DNA of 49,420 bases. Origin: Comamonadaceae bacterium. Its GTDB lineage: Bacteria; Pseudomonadota; Gammaproteobacteria; Burkholderiales; Rhodocyclaceae. Under the pieces are notes generated by a model that was not told where the DNA came from, searched no databases, and saw only the letters and a list, made by a program, of their open reading frames with translations. Location: positions 1-49,420 of the forward strand of contig JANLJE010000037.1 in the NCBI GenBank assembly GCA_029255645.1, in the 5' to 3' direction. A program made the translations under genes and the position numbers. Positions 38,148 through 49,420 of the stretch are shown here, one piece after another; within the stretch, counting starts at the first letter, position 1, and the number at the start of each line of letters is the position of its first letter.

Positions 38148-38891
38148 ATGAATCGTGATGAACTGGTGCGTTACCTGGATGATGTCCTGGAAAGCGCGAA
38201 ATTCGGTGATTATTCCCCAAACGGTCTGCAAGTGGAAGGACGGGCGGCGGTTTTCCGCATCGTGACCGGCGTCACGGCCAGCCAGGCCCTGCTCGACGAG
38301 GCGGTCCGCCGGGGCGCGGATACGGTGATCGTGCATCATGGCTATTTCTGGAAAGGCGAATCGCCGCGGGTGACGGGCCTGCGCCGCCGGCGCCTGGGGA
38401 CTTTGCTGCAGCATGACATCAACCTGATTGCCTACCACCTGCCGCTCGATGCCCATCCCGGGCTGGGCAACAACGCCCGATGGGCCCAGGCCATGGGCTG
38501 GCAGCCGCAAGGGCGCTGCGGCGATCAGGACCTGGTCTGGTGGGGCAGCATGAGCCCCGCCCCCCTGGAAGATCTGGCGCGGCGCCTGGAGCAGGTGCTG
38601 GGCCGCGTGCCGCTGGTGATCGGCGAGGCAAAGCGCCCCATCCGCCGCATCGCCTGGTGTTCCGGTGGCGCTCAGGGATATATCGAAGCGGCGGCAGCGC
38701 TGGGGGTGGATGCCTATCTTTCAGGGGAGATTTCCGAACAGACCCCGCATCTGGCCCGGGAGCACGGCATGGCCTACCTGGCCTGCGGCCATCATGCCAC
38801 GGAGCGCTTCGGCGTCAAGGCGCTGGCGGAGTTCCTGAGCCGGGAAACGGGGCTGGCGTGCGAATTCGTGGATCTGGCGAACCCCGCTTGA
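38148..38891 (+). CDS. Nif3-like dinuclear metal-centre protein
   Basis: A 247-residue YbgI/Nif3-family protein: GDYSPNGLQVEG near the start, VIVHHGYFWKGESPRVTGLRRRRLGTLL, NLIAYHLPLDAHPGLGNN and LACGHHATERFGVKAL supply the His/Asp/Glu metal ligands. The biochemical role is unsettled; a link to GTP cyclohydrolase-like chemistry or membrane disruption has been suggested for relatives. The ATG at 38148 has AGGAGAG before it. Its stop abuts cheC on the other strand. Confidence 0.9.
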   Translation: MNRDELVRYLDDVLESAKFGDYSPNGLQVEGRAAVFRIVTGVTASQALLDEAVRRGADTVIVHHGYFWKGESPRVTGLRRRRLGTLLQHDINLIAYHLPLDAHPGLGNNARWAQAMGWQPQGRCGDQDLVWWGSMSPAPLEDLARRLEQVLGRVPLVIGEAKRPIRRIAWCSGGAQGYIEAAAALGVDAYLSGEISEQTPHLAREHGMAYLACGHHATERFGVKALAEFLSRETGLACEFVDLANPA

Positions 38892-39509
38892 TCAGCTGAT
38901 ATCGAGGCGGGTCAGGAATTGGCTGATCTGTCCCAGCAGTTGCTCCATGGCGACGCCATTGAGCAAGAAGGCAATCATGCCACGCAATTGCCGTGCTTCC
39001 AGCAGCAAGTCGATGTGCAACAGCATCACGGCATCCCTTGTTTCCCGGGCATGCGGTTGCAGGATGTCTTGCGGCGAGCCGAGGCTGTAATGGGGCAGTG
39101 AACTGATGAGGCAGCTGGAGAAAAACCGGGCCACGGCGCTGGTGCAGGCGTTCAGCAGGATGTTGCCGATTTCGCTCATGGCATCTTGCTCCAGATCGGT
39201 GAGTTCCTGCAGGCTCAGGGATTCGTTGAGCATCAGGCGCACCAATTCCAGGGATTGATGTTCAGGGAAAATCAGCAGGCCGGTGGCCTCGAAAGAGCCC
39301 GAAAAGCGCTGGCTGACCGCACAGATGCGCTCGGCGCTGTTGTCGCCGAGCTGCTGGCAGGCTTCCTGGAACGGGACGATCTGGACCGAGAGGACCGACA
39401 GCCGCACCGGCTCCCGGACGATCACGGAAAGGTTGGCGGCAGCCTGGCCAATGCCGATATTGAAGGCTTCAATCAGGGCGTCCTGCTGGAGTTCGGTGAG
39501 TTTGTGCAT
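38892..39509 (-). CDS. cheC: CheC-family CheY-P phosphatase
   Basis: A 205-residue CheC: two phosphatase signatures of the E-x2-N type are visible, EAFNIGIGQAAANL near residue 15 and MSEIGNILLNACTSAV near residue 112. It dephosphorylates CheY-P and is stimulated by binding CheD. It is the last gene of the chemotaxis operon, 32 bp after cheB. Two CheD paralogues are encoded nearby, so the partner is ambiguous. Confidence 0.88.
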   Translation of the reverse strand: MHKLTELQQDALIEAFNIGIGQAAANLSVIVREPVRLSVLSVQIVPFQEACQQLGDNSAERICAVSQRFSGSFEATGLLIFPEHQSLELVRLMLNESLSLQELTDLEQDAMSEIGNILLNACTSAVARFFSSCLISSLPHYSLGSPQDILQPHARETRDAVMLLHIDLLLEARQLRGMIAFLLNGVAMEQLLGQISQFLTRLDIS

Positions 39510-39541
39510 GGTGGAGAATCCGGCCAGATCGGGTCCCGGGC

Positions 39542-40645
39542 TCAGACCGAAGCCCGGCTATAGGCGCTGATGGCGCCTGGTATCTGCTCTAGCGGCAGGA
39601 CCTGGTCGGCCGCACCGAGCTTGATGGCCTCCTTGGGCATGCCGAACACCACGCAGCTGGCCTCGTCCTGGGCGATGGTTCTGGCGCCCGCATCGTGCAT
39701 CTCCTTGAGGCCGCGGGCCCCATCGTCGCCCATGCCGGTCATGATGATGCCCAGCGCGTTGGCGCCCGCGAACTTGGCGGCCGAGCGGAACAGCACATCC
39801 ACCGAGGGCTTGTGCCGGTTGACCAGGGGGCCATCCTGCACTTCGACGATGTACTGGGCGCCGCTGCGCTTGAGCATCATGTGCCTGCCGCCGGGGGCGA
39901 TCAGGGCGCGGCCGGGAATCACCCGGTCCCCGTTCCGGGCCTCGCGCACTTCCACCTGGCAGATGCTGTTGAGGCGCTGGGCGAACATGGCGGTGAATTT
40001 TTCCGGCATGTGCTGGACGATGATGATGCCAAGGGAGGTGGAGGGCAGGCGGGTGAGCACGGCCTCCAGGGCCTGGGTGCCGCCGGTGGAGGTGCCGATG
40101 GCGACCAGTTGATCCGTTGTCCTGGCCATCGCGGCGCCGTTGGCAGGGCCGGCAGACAGCATCACATCGGCGGAGAACTTGGGGCGATTGGGGGGCATCC
40201 CCGCCGAGGCCGCGCGGCTGCTCCTGGAAATGGCCTTGAGATTGGCACGGGCGGCCGTGCGCACGGCCTGGATGATGTCGTTGGAGCTATCTTCAAGAAA
40301 GCTTTTGAGGCCCACCTTGGGCTTGGTGATGATCGTCACCGCGCCGGCGGAGAGGGCTTCCAGGGTGGCCTGGGCGCCCTGTTCCGCCAGGGAGGAGCAG
40401 ACCACGGTAGGGGTGGGATGCTCGGCCATGATCTTCCTGAGGAAGGAGAGTCCATCCATGCGCGGCATCTCGATGTCGATCACGAGCACATCGGGCCACC
40501 GGGTCTTCATCTTCTCCAGGGCGAAAATGGGGTCGGAGGCGGTGGCGATGACTTCGATCCCCGGGTCTTCCGAGAGGGCCTGGGCGACGACCTGGCGCAC
40601 CAGGGCCGAGTCGTCCACGATCATGACCTTGATTTTATTGGACAT
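39542..40645 (-). CDS. cheB: Protein-glutamate methylesterase/deamidase CheB
   Basis: A 367-residue protein with an N-terminal receiver domain ([12 protein letters not shown], phospho-acceptor Asp in [13 protein letters not shown]) and a C-terminal methylesterase with [10 protein letters not shown] (Ser), [13 protein letters not shown] (His) and [11 protein letters not shown] (Asp). It removes methyl groups from chemoreceptors. The start [12 protein letters not shown] overlaps the end of the preceding cheD by 11 bp; a longer in-frame start lies inside cheD and lacks similarity. Confidence 0.95.
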   Translation of the reverse strand: MSNKIKVMIVDDSALVRQVVAQALSEDPGIEVIATASDPIFALEKMKTRWPDVLVIDIEMPRMDGLSFLRKIMAEHPTPTVVCSSLAEQGAQATLEALSAGAVTIITKPKVGLKSFLEDSSNDIIQAVRTAARANLKAISRSSRAASAGMPPNRPKFSADVMLSAGPANGAAMARTTDQLVAIGTSTGGTQALEAVLTRLPSTSLGIIIVQHMPEKFTAMFAQRLNSICQVEVREARNGDRVIPGRALIAPGGRHMMLKRSGAQYIVEVQDGPLVNRHKPSVDVLFRSAAKFAGANALGIIMTGMGDDGARGLKEMHDAGARTIAQDEASCVVFGMPKEAIKLGAADQVLPLEQIPGAISAYSRASV

Positions 40646-41147
40646 TATGATTCCTGCGATAAGCGCCTTCGCCTTCGGGAAAGGCCAGCCAGACATGGCC
40701 GCTTGCGAGGTCGAAGGTCAGTTTGCGGCGGCCGCTGCCGCCCACATGTTCAGAAACGAGGAGCATGCCGGCTTCCCGCAACAACTTGCGTCCCTGCTCG
40801 ATGTTGCCACTGCCGATATCCGGTTGAGTGCCGGGGCCGGCAAACATCAGGCCACCGCCAAAGAGTTTGGCCTGAAAGTCTGCGGGACGGCAAGCCCGTT
40901 GCCGGATGTCGTCCAGCAAGAGGAGGAAGGCTTCGTCACCAAAGCGGCCATCCGGGGGCTCGCCCCGGCGGTTTTGCCGACTCGCCAGGACGAAATGACA
41001 CATCCCGCCAAGATGCAGGCGGGGATGCCAGAGGGTGATGGCGACACAGGAGCCGAGCAGGGTGTGTATCTGCAGCGGGGCGGTTCCAAAATACAGATCC
41101 CCGGGCCCGAGAAAGACCTGGGGGCCTTGGTAGAGAGCCGGATTCAT
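40635..41147 (-). CDS. cheD: Chemoreceptor glutamine deamidase CheD, first paralogue (cheB-proximal)
   Basis: A 170-residue Che[15 protein letters not shown] with the catalytic Cys, then [10 protein letters not shown] with the His. Later [12 protein letters not shown] and [12 protein letters not shown] match the family core. It deamidates receptor glutamines and, in systems with CheC, binds and stimulates it. It overlaps cheR by 4 bp upstream and cheB by 11 bp downstream. A second, longer CheD is encoded two genes upstream. Confidence 0.92.
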   Translation of the reverse strand: MNPALYQGPQVFLGPGDLYFGTAPLQIHTLLGSCVAITLWHPRLHLGGMCHFVLASRQNRRGEPPDGRFGDEAFLLLLDDIRQRACRPADFQAKLFGGGLMFAGPGTQPDIGSGNIEQGRKLLREAGMLLVSEHVGGSGRRKLTFDLASGHVWLAFPEGEGAYRRNHNVQ

Positions 41148-41953
41148 TGTTTCTGGTAAATCGTGGGACGTACCGTCTTCAGGGGAGCGGGGATGCCCGA
41201 AAGGGTCTCGGAGTGGCCGATGAACAGATGCCCTCCGGGCTTGAGGCGGGGCATCAGGTGGTTGATCACCTTGGTCTTGGTTTCCTGATCGAAGTAGATC
41301 ATCACGTTTCTGAGGAAGATCACTTCGAAATCCCCGATCGACGGATCGATCGGCAGGGTCAGATTCACCTGGGAAAAGCTCACCCGCTCGCGCAGTCTGC
41401 TGGAAATCAGGAAGGTGCCCTCCTGGGCGCGCACGCCCTTGAGGCAGTATTTGCTCAGGAATTCGGGTGGGATGCCTTCGTTGCGATCCATGGCGTAGTG
41501 ACCCAGGCGGGCCCTGGCCAGTACCTTGGTGCTGATGTCCGTGCCCAGCACCTCCCAGGGATTGGAGGGCAGGTATTCGGCCAGCATCATGGCCAGGGTA
41601 AAGGCTTCCTCCCCTGTCGAACTGGCGGCGCTCCAGATGCGAAAAGGGGCGCTAATCCGGTACTTGCGCAGGATTTCGTCGCGCAGATAGTCGAAGTGCT
41701 TGGGTTCGCGGAAGAAGTAGGTTTCGTTGGTGGTGAGCAGATCCACCATGGTCTGCAATTCTTCGGGATGATCGCCGGTCGCCAGCATGCGGTAATACTG
41801 GCTGAAATTTTCGAGATTGTGGGCCTTGAGGCGCTTGCTCAGGCGGCCGACCAGCAACACCTTCTTGGCATCGGAAAGACTGATCCCGGCAATCTTGTAG
41901 ATCAGCCGTTGGAAGAGGGCAAACTCCTGGTCGGTGATGGCCGTATTCATCAT
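41144..41953 (-). CDS. cheR: Chemotaxis protein methyltransferase CheR
   Basis: A 269-residue SAM-dependent methyltransferase: an N-terminal helical domain (QEFALFQRLIYKIAGISLSD), TTNETYFFREPKHFDYL, WSAASSTGEEAFTLAMML (SAM site), GTDISTKVLARAR and VIFLRNVMIYFD. It methylates receptor glutamates opposite CheB. There is no C-terminal extension. The start may be either of two adjacent ATGs (41948-41953). Confidence 0.95.
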   Translation of the reverse strand: MMNTAITDQEFALFQRLIYKIAGISLSDAKKVLLVGRLSKRLKAHNLENFSQYYRMLATGDHPEELQTMVDLLTTNETYFFREPKHFDYLRDEILRKYRISAPFRIWSAASSTGEEAFTLAMMLAEYLPSNPWEVLGTDISTKVLARARLGHYAMDRNEGIPPEFLSKYCLKGVRAQEGTFLISSRLRERVSFSQVNLTLPIDPSIGDFEVIFLRNVMIYFDQETKTKVINHLMPRLKPGGHLFIGHSETLSGIPAPLKTVRPTIYQKQ

Positions 41954-41980
41954 GGTTCAGCTCTGCAATCTAGCTGGGCG

Positions 41981-42583
41981 TCAGAACAGTTCAATCTTCT
42001 TCTCCTTGCCGCTGGAGCGGTTGGCAATCTGGCGGGCCAGGGTGTCGGCGTAGGCGGTTTCCCGCTTGATCAGGCTTTCGGTCGCCATGCTGGTCACCAT
42101 GCGGCGGCAGTAGGCATCACCCGTGTCCGGCACGAACAGGATCTTGCGCGACCAGGGGCCGAGGAAGTCCGAGGCGACCAGGGGAATATGTTCCCGCTCC
42201 AGCCATTCCTGGGCGAAGTCGGCATTGCGCTTGCCGATGCCCATGCCGCGGGCCAGGCTTTCGATGATGGTGCCGCCGCCAAAGGCCTTGGCTTCCAGGC
42301 GTGCCTTTTTCGCCCCCTTGGCCAGCAGGCCGTTGAGCAGGGCTTCCATGCAGTAGTCGCCGGCCAGCAGGGCGTCCACCTCGCTGTTGGGGGTGCGCTG
42401 CAGATTCGGCAGCATGAAGTGGTTCAGGCCGCCGATGCGGGCGGCCTTGTCGTACATGCAGACGGCCACACAGGAGCCGAGCAAGGTGGACAGCGGCTGT
42501 TCTGCTTCTATGCCCCAGGCGCCCGGGGCGATGCTGCGTGACAGGCGTTCGATGTCATGGCTGGGGAGATGGGCGTAGCTCAA
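41981..42583 (-). CDS. cheD: Chemoreceptor glutamine deamidase CheD, second paralogue
   Basis: A 200-residue Che[16 protein letters not shown] with the catalytic Cys, IGGLNHFMLP with the His, AKAFGGGTIIESL, GIGKRNADFAQEWL and a C-terminal extension absent from the first copy that ends KEKKIELF. That tail resembles the VELF end of the small chemoreceptor encoded in this operon. It lies 27 bp upstream of cheR and 98 bp downstream of cheW. The two copies are clearly diverged, so this is not a recent duplication. Confidence 0.92.
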   Translation of the reverse strand: MSYAHLPSHDIERLSRSIAPGAWGIEAEQPLSTLLGSCVAVCMYDKAARIGGLNHFMLPNLQRTPNSEVDALLAGDYCMEALLNGLLAKGAKKARLEAKAFGGGTIIESLARGMGIGKRNADFAQEWLEREHIPLVASDFLGPWSRKILFVPDTGDAYCRRMVTSMATESLIKRETAYADTLARQIANRSSGKEKKIELF

Positions 42584-42681
42584 ATGGATCTTCAGAAAGG
42601 TTGAAAATGGTCGCCGCCGGCCCGTTCCCGGTCGGCCTGCTCCCTGGCGTCAGCATTCTCGGGGAAGGGCTGGCCCCCTTG

Positions 42682-43263
42682 TCAGCTAGCGCCGGCTTCG
42701 GTGCCGGCCTCTGGCGTCGTGCCGCTGGCCGCCATCTGGGAGAGCAGGGAAATTTCTTCCACCGAGAGTACCTGGTCGACATTGAGGATAATGACAAAGC
42801 GGCCATTGACCTTGCCCATGCCGGTGATGAAGTCAGAGCGGATATTGGCACCGAAGGTCGGTGGCGGCTCGATTTCGCTGCTGGGGATTTCCAGCGCTTC
42901 GGAGACGGCGTCCACGATGATACCCAGGTCATGTCGCTCTTCGCCCTCATTGACTTCGATGATGACGATGCAGGTGCGGCGCGAAACCTTGGAGGGGGGT
43001 TTGCCGAAACGGCTCGCCAGATCCACGATAGGCACGACGCTGCCGCGCAGATTGATGACCCCCCGGATGAAGGGAGGCGTCATGGGGATTCTGGTCACAA
43101 TGCCGTACTCGATGATTTCCTTGACGTTGAGAATGCCCACCGCAAACATCTCGCCGCCCAGCAGGAAGGTGAGATATTGCTGTGGACTGTGATCCGTCCC
43201 GGCCAGCGGGAGGCGCGTGGCGCCCGCCGCCGGGGGAGGGACTTGCGTAATCATTTCAGTCAT
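42682..43263 (-). CDS. cheW: Chemotaxis coupling protein CheW
   Basis: A 193-residue CheW with an extra N-terminal about 25 residues and an alanine-rich tail: QYLTFLLGGEMFAVGILNVKEII, RGVINLRGSVVPIVDLASRFG, DLGIIVDAVSEALEI and GMGKVNGRFVIILNVDQVLS. It links receptors to CheA. It follows the larger chemoreceptor gene by 14 bp. Confidence 0.95.
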   Translation of the reverse strand: MTEMITQVPPPAAGATRLPLAGTDHSPQQYLTFLLGGEMFAVGILNVKEIIEYGIVTRIPMTPPFIRGVINLRGSVVPIVDLASRFGKPPSKVSRRTCIVIIEVNEGEERHDLGIIVDAVSEALEIPSSEIEPPPTFGANIRSDFITGMGKVNGRFVIILNVDQVLSVEEISLLSQMAASGTTPEAGTEAGAS

Positions 43264-43277
43264 GCGGGGCCCCTGAC

Positions 43278-45194
43278 TCAGAATTTTTCGAAGTCTCTTT
43301 CATCGATGAGCTGCGCGGCAGATTTGGGCGTCGCCGCACGCGGCCTGCTTTCATGGGCATGAGCGCTGCTGGAGGCAAGGCGGGAGCCTGCTGCAGGACG
43401 GCCACTCCGATGGGTTTCAATGGTGAAGAAGCCCATGATGTCCTGCAACTGCTCGGCCTGGCCGCCGAGTTCTTCGGCGGTGGCGGCGAGTTCCTCCGAT
43501 GCGGAAGCATTCTGCTGGGTGGCCTGGCTCAACTGGCTCATGGCGTTGTTGATCTGGGCGACGCCGGAGGACTGTTCCTGGGAGGCGGAGGCGATTTCCT
43601 GCACCAGGTCGGAAGTCTTGTTGATGGACGGCACGATCTCGTCGAGCAGTTTGCCGGCCTTCTCGGCTGTGCCCACGGTGTTGCCGGCCAGTTCGCCGAT
43701 TTCCTGGGCCGCCACCTGGGAGCGTTCGGCTAGTTCACGCACTGCGGCCGCCACCACGGCAAAGCCCTTGCCATGTTCGCTTGCCCGGGCCGCCTCGATG
43801 GCGGCATTCAGGGCGAGCAGATTGGTCTGGTAGGCGATGTCGTCGATGATGCCGATCTTTTCGGCAATCTTTTTCATGGCGCCAACCGTCTCGGCCACGG
43901 CCTTGCCACCCTCGGTGGCTTCCTTGGCCGCCTTGGAAGCCGTGCTGTCGGTGACCTTGGCGTTTTCCGCATTCTGGTTGATGGACGCGGACATTTCTTC
44001 CACCGAAGCCGAAGACTCCTCCACCGAAGCGGCCTGTTCGGAAGAAGACTGGGACAGGGACTGGGCGGTGGCGGAAACCTGGCCGGCAGCGTTGGTCAGG
44101 GTGTCGGCGGCGGTCTTGACCTGGGAGACGGTGTCGTAGAGGCGGGCGACGGTGTTGTTGACCGCGTCCTTGAGCACCAGGAAGTCACCCTGGTACTGGG
44201 CGGAGATGCTCTGGGTCAGGTCTCCCTGTTCCAGGGCGGTCAGGATGCGTTTCACTTCGTCGATGGGGCCGATCACGGCATCGAGGGTGGCATTCACCCC
44301 TTCGATGATCTTCTTGTAATCGCCCTTGTGCTTGTCCGCATCGGCCCGGGTGGACAACCGCCCTTCCACGGCGGCCCTGACCAGCATGTTGGTATCGTTG
44401 ATCATGGCCTGGACCGCTTGCTGAACGGATTCCACGGCGCGCAGCGCTTCACCTGCTTCATCCTTGGCGTCGGACTTGAGTTCGAAATTGAAGTCGCCGA
44501 CCGCCATTTTCTTGGCGGCATCCACGACTTGCGAGATGGGCCGGGTAATGGCGCGGGCAATGAAGAACCCGATCAGGGCCGCCAGCACCGTGGCCACTAC
44601 CGCCAGGGCAATGATCAGGGTCTGGGCGGTTGCCACGGTTTCCTGAGCTTTCTTGCCCTCGGCGGCGACCAGCTCGTTCTGGAAGACGATCAGTTGGTTG
44701 ATCGCATCCATGTAGGCGTTCTGGGTTGTGCGCAGATCGCCAAACATCAGCTGGATTGCTTCATGGCGACTGCCGGCTTTCGCGTATTCCAGGAAGTTGT
44801 TCAGGTGAACCCGATATTCATTGCGCGCCTTGCTCATGGCGGCAAAAATTTCCTTGCCCTTGGGATGGGTCACGCTTTTTTCCAGCAGCTCCATGTTCTT
44901 GCTGATGGTGGCGGTGACACCCTCCGGGCCGGTGATCCGTGCATCTTCCTTCTTGATGGTGTCTTCGGTGAAGTCGAGCAGCATGTTGCGCGTGGCGAGG
45001 GCGGCGATATTGACATTGTCGATGATGTTGTTGGCCTGGATGGTCTTCGGGAAGCGGTCGTTGACCAGGAGGTCGACGTCCTGATTCAGATCGTTCAGGC
45101 GGGTAATGCTGATGCCTGACACGACGATCAGGAACAAGAGGGTGATGGCAAAGCCGAGGCCGATCTTGGTTCTGATTTTCAAGTTTTTAAGCAT
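43278..45194 (-). CDS. Methyl-accepting chemotaxis protein with 4HB-type sensor and double HAMP
   Basis: A 638-residue receptor. TM1 lies at about 12-32, followed by a helical periplasmic sensor of the four-helix-bundle type ([19 protein letters not shown]). TM2 lies near 190-212. Then come a HAMP domain ([23 protein letters not shown]) and a second HAMP-like unit ([22 protein letters not shown]). The signalling tip has [33 protein letters not shown]. The C-terminus ends DERDFEKF and lacks the NWETF-type CheR tether. GGAG precedes the ATG at 45192-45194. The ligand is unknown. Confidence 0.94.
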   Translation of the reverse strand: MLKNLKIRTKIGLGFAITLLFLIVVSGISITRLNDLNQDVDLLVNDRFPKTIQANNIIDNVNIAALATRNMLLDFTEDTIKKEDARITGPEGVTATISKNMELLEKSVTHPKGKEIFAAMSKARNEYRVHLNNFLEYAKAGSRHEAIQLMFGDLRTTQNAYMDAINQLIVFQNELVAAEGKKAQETVATAQTLIIALAVVATVLAALIGFFIARAITRPISQVVDAAKKMAVGDFNFELKSDAKDEAGEALRAVESVQQAVQAMINDTNMLVRAAVEGRLSTRADADKHKGDYKKIIEGVNATLDAVIGPIDEVKRILTALEQGDLTQSISAQYQGDFLVLKDAVNNTVARLYDTVSQVKTAADTLTNAAGQVSATAQSLSQSSSEQAASVEESSASVEEMSASINQNAENAKVTDSTASKAAKEATEGGKAVAETVGAMKKIAEKIGIIDDIAYQTNLLALNAAIEAARASEHGKGFAVVAAAVRELAERSQVAAQEIGELAGNTVGTAEKAGKLLDEIVPSINKTSDLVQEIASASQEQSSGVAQINNAMSQLSQATQQNASASEELAATAEELGGQAEQLQDIMGFFTIETHRSGRPAAGSRLASSSAHAHESRPRAATPKSAAQLIDERDFEKF

Positions 45195-45220
45195 GAAATG
45201 CTCCTGTGATGATTGCGGCT

Positions 45221-45261
45221 AAGGTTTGAGGTTTGAAGGTTTGAAGGTTTGAAGGTTCGAA
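45221..45261. repeat. 8-bp tandem repeat between cheA and the chemoreceptor gene
   Basis: AAGGTTTG-type units repeat about five times (one 7-bp copy, one ending TTCG) in the 85-bp gap. No coding function; copy number could alter spacing in the operon mRNA. Confidence 0.8.
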
Positions 45262-45279
45262 GTCGTTTGAAATCTGGAA

Positions 45280-47499
<2,220 letters not shown>

Positions 47500-47516
47500 G
47501 GGCTTTGCCTTTCGGA

Positions 47517-47822
47517 TCAATGGGTTTCCTGGGCGGGGATCACCAGGGGGTCTCCCAGGTAGGCCGCCAGGTTGCAAAAGTCGATGACGGAGCGCACGGC
47601 CTGGCTATGGGCTGCGATGGTGGCCTTTTTGCCCGCTTTCTGGGCTTCGCGCTTGAGGAGGATCAGGAGTTGCAGGCCGGCGGTATCCATCTCGGACACC
47701 TGGGACAGGTCCAGTTCCACGGCATCGGCCTGGGCCAGGGTCTCCAGCAGCAGCATTTTCTGCTCCTGAGCGTGGTAGATGGTGAGGTCTTCCTGCAAGG
47801 TGATGCGCTGGCTCTCGGGCAT
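47517..47822 (-). CDS. STAS-domain protein (anti-anti-sigma type)
   Basis: A 101-residue single STAS domain: ITLQEDLTIYHAQEQ, then VELDLSQVSEMDTAGLQLLILLKREA, with the D-T-A-G-L phospho-acceptor loop, and a C-terminal DFCNLAAYLG. It is encoded between a chemoreceptor and cheA, 17 bp before cheA. STAS proteins with this loop are usually switched by a partner kinase on the Thr/Ser; none is seen here, so the partner may be CheA-linked or unlinked. Confidence 0.9.
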   Translation of the reverse strand: MPESQRITLQEDLTIYHAQEQKMLLLETLAQADAVELDLSQVSEMDTAGLQLLILLKREAQKAGKKATIAAHSQAVRSVIDFCNLAAYLGDPLVIPAQETH

Positions 47823-47831
47823 GGCTTTTCC

Positions 47832-49112
47832 TTAAAAAAGTTCGACCCTGCTGCTGGGTGCGGCGTCGCTTTTCTTGACGGACGCACCGTGCTCCATGGC
47901 ATCGTCGTGCGTCTGGCGTTGTTGCTCCATCACGTAACGGTCATAGATGGCAGTGAGGTGCTGGGCGATCGGGGTGTAGGTGAAATCAGGGTCTTCGAAG
48001 GCCAGCAGCCGGTCGGCGAGCAGACTGGTGTGCCCGTCCAGATCATTCAGGGCGCTGGCGACCTGCTCGAGTTGTTGCCGGGTCACATCCTGAAACTGCA
48101 CACTGGCCTGGGCTTCCATGAACATCCTGGCCAGCTTCGAGCTGTTGTTCTGGATGGTCGCCAGGACGTTGGCTTCGTGGCGCATCAATGCTTCATAGCC
48201 GTGACTGAGGCCCGCCAGCTGCTGGGAAAAGTCGTTGAGCAGGGCTTGTTCCTTTTCCAGGCTGCTGTGCGAGAGTTTGTCCTGAAACTGGGCTTCAATA
48301 CTTTTGATGACGGACTGGATGCCACTATTCATCTTGTTGACGGCGGCTTCGGTTTCCGAGGAAAGCTTGCGGACTTCGTCGGCCACCACCGCAAAACCGC
48401 GCCCCGCCTCGCCGGCCCGGGAGGCTTCAATGGCGGCATTCAGGGCCAGCAGGTTGGTCTGGTTGGAAATGCTCCGGATCAACTGCACGAGACTGGCGAG
48501 GGAGCGGGATTCTTGCACGACCTGGGCGACCCGCTGCTGATCCTGCCCGGTTTCTTCCATCCGCTGCTGGATATAGTGGTTCATCTTTTCGACGGTGGCG
48601 TGGTTCTGGGCGATCCGGTTTTCCGAATCCTGCACCAGGGCGGAGGATTCGCTGCTGGTGGTGGAAACGAACTGGTCCAGCTCGGTGACGACGGCGTCGA
48701 TGGTGAGCAGTTTTTCCGTGATGTTGATGGCCGCCTTCTCGGTTTCCTGGGTCACCGCATGCAGCTGGGCCTTGATGATTTCGTTGAATCCATGGATGGA
48801 TTTGAGTTCCCCGGCGACTTCCTCCGAAACATGGGAGAAGGTTTTCCGGCGGTGCCTTTCCTTGGCCTGGGTACGGGAAAGGCCATACATGTAGTCCCGG
48901 AAGAAGGCGAGGGAGACGATGCGCTGGGCCAGGTAGGCCACGGCGACGATCAGGACCGTGCCTACGGCATCCCCGAGGGGCGCGGCAAGGCCTGCGGCAG
49001 GGAGGAATACACGGTGAAACCAGTCGTTCAGGAAATAGACCGTCAAACCCGCCCCGCTGGCGACGATCAGGAAAACGAGCAAGGCCCGGCGGTAAAGAAC
49101 GGTTATTTTCAT
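47832..49112 (-). CDS. Methyl-accepting chemotaxis protein without a periplasmic sensor domain
   Basis: A 426-residue receptor with two N-terminal membrane helices (about 9-28 and 45-68) joined by a loop of fewer than 20 residues, so no periplasmic sensor exists. There is no clear HAMP domain. The signalling tip is [40 protein letters not shown]. The rest is long helices with [18 protein letters not shown] near the end and a final SSRVELF. It may sense membrane state or interact with soluble partners. Its ATG is 7 bp after the CheY-like gene stop. Confidence 0.92.
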   Translation of the reverse strand: MKITVLYRRALLVFLIVASGAGLTVYFLNDWFHRVFLPAAGLAAPLGDAVGTVLIVAVAYLAQRIVSLAFFRDYMYGLSRTQAKERHRRKTFSHVSEEVAGELKSIHGFNEIIKAQLHAVTQETEKAAINITEKLLTIDAVVTELDQFVSTTSSESSALVQDSENRIAQNHATVEKMNHYIQQRMEETGQDQQRVAQVVQESRSLASLVQLIRSISNQTNLLALNAAIEASRAGEAGRGFAVVADEVRKLSSETEAAVNKMNSGIQSVIKSIEAQFQDKLSHSSLEKEQALLNDFSQQLAGLSHGYEALMRHEANVLATIQNNSSKLARMFMEAQASVQFQDVTRQQLEQVASALNDLDGHTSLLADRLLAFEDPDFTYTPIAQHLTAIYDRYVMEQQRQTHDDAMEHGASVKKSDAAPSSRVELF

Positions 49113-49119
49113 GGGGGTC

Positions 49120-49420
49120 TCAGCGTACGACCAGCTTGATCGTGTTGAGCAGTTCGTCCGCGGTGGCGGGCTTGACGATCCAGCCTGACGCGCCGGCCGC
49201 CTTGGCCTCCAGCTTGCGTGCCTGCTGCGACTCCGTGGTCAGGAACAAAATGGGAACAAACTTGTAGGCTGGCAGCTTGCGCACTTCCTTGATCAGATCG
49301 ATGCCATTCATGCCCGGCATGTTGAGGTCGGTGATGAGCAGGTCGATCTTGATGCCGGCCTTGAGTTTTTTGGGTATCCGGAATTTCTGGTTGATAAAAT
49401 GCCAAAGATGTAAAGAAGAA
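49120..49420 (-). CDS. CheY-like response regulator (partial, 5' end outside window)
   Basis: About 99 C-terminal residues of a receiver domain: [22 protein letters not shown] with the phospho-acceptor Asp, [12 protein letters not shown] with the switch Thr, and [13 protein letters not shown] with the conserved Lys. The frame stays open to the window edge, where the N-terminal acidic pair should follow. The visible residues ahead of the Asp strand ([18 protein letters not shown]) are lysine-rich and encoded by AT-richer DNA than the rest, unusual for a CheY. It is the first visible gene of the chemotaxis operon. Confidence 0.85.
   Translation of the reverse strand, partial: SSLHLWHFINQKFRIPKKLKAGIKIDLLITDLNMPGMNGIDLIKEVRKLPAYKFVPILFLTTESQQARKLEAKAAGASGWIVKPATADELLNTIKLVVR

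Noticed and set aside
36989-38149. Treating the HtrA protease as DegP/DegQ
   Set aside because: Only one PDZ domain and an uncleaved N-terminal membrane anchor are seen, which fits DegS better.

Overview
The window is GC-rich proteobacterial DNA with dense coding and many start/stop overlaps. The order mlaFEDACB - yadGH-type ABC exporter - ibaG - murA - his genes - hinT - tatABC - degS-type protease is the conserved housekeeping arrangement of Betaproteobacteria. Together with a large cheA/cheC/cheD locus and c-di-GMP genes, it suggests a motile, Gram-negative environmental betaproteobacterium of the Rhodocyclales/Nitrosomonadales type. This placement is inferred from gene order and protein style; no rRNA gene is present.

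Layout. (1) Positions 1-11225, all minus strand, look like one long operon. In transcription order it holds a 209-residue protein matching only the N-terminal half of TnpB, two tandem type I secretion ABC ATPases, a HlyD-type adaptor, a TolC-type outer-membrane channel, manC, gmd, rmd and a glycosyltransferase cut by the window edge. It couples type I secretion to GDP-D-rhamnose synthesis, a pairing reminiscent of S-layer/O-polysaccharide loci. A perfect 12-bp inverted repeat covers the start codon of the first gene. (2) Positions 11226-13067 are an accessory scar: tandem repeats, an intact yefM-yoeB toxin-antitoxin pair, a vapBC pair destroyed by a 14-bp tandem duplication and deletions, and a transposase N-terminal fragment. 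(3) Positions 13068-14833 carry an ExeA-like AAA ATPase with a membrane anchor and a SPOR-like tail. (4) Positions 14963-21905, plus strand, carry the Mla phospholipid transport operon, an ABC exporter, ibaG and murA, ending at a hairpin-plus-T-run terminator. (5) Positions 22047-26597, minus strand, form an insertion between murA and hisG: a cupin protein, a PAS-GGDEF-EAL-CZB protein and an HD-GYP protein. (6) Positions 26745-36168 hold the histidine genes, hinT and tatABC on the plus strand, interrupted by an inverted nitroreductase-hisC segment. (7) Positions 36169-38891 hold a class II glutamine amidotransferase, a membrane-anchored HtrA/DegS protease and a Nif3-like protein. (8) Positions 38892-49420, minus strand, are a chemotaxis operon: a CheY-like regulator (cut), a chemoreceptor, a STAS protein, cheA, a second chemoreceptor, cheW, cheD, cheR, a second cheD, cheB and cheC.

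The most unusual items are the RuvC-less TnpB-derived gene heading the secretion operon with its palindromic start region, the tandem MshEN-like motifs inside CheA, the two CheD paralogues with one CheC, the CZB domain on a GGDEF-EAL protein, the inverted hisC, and a recurring pattern of 8-14-bp tandem duplications.
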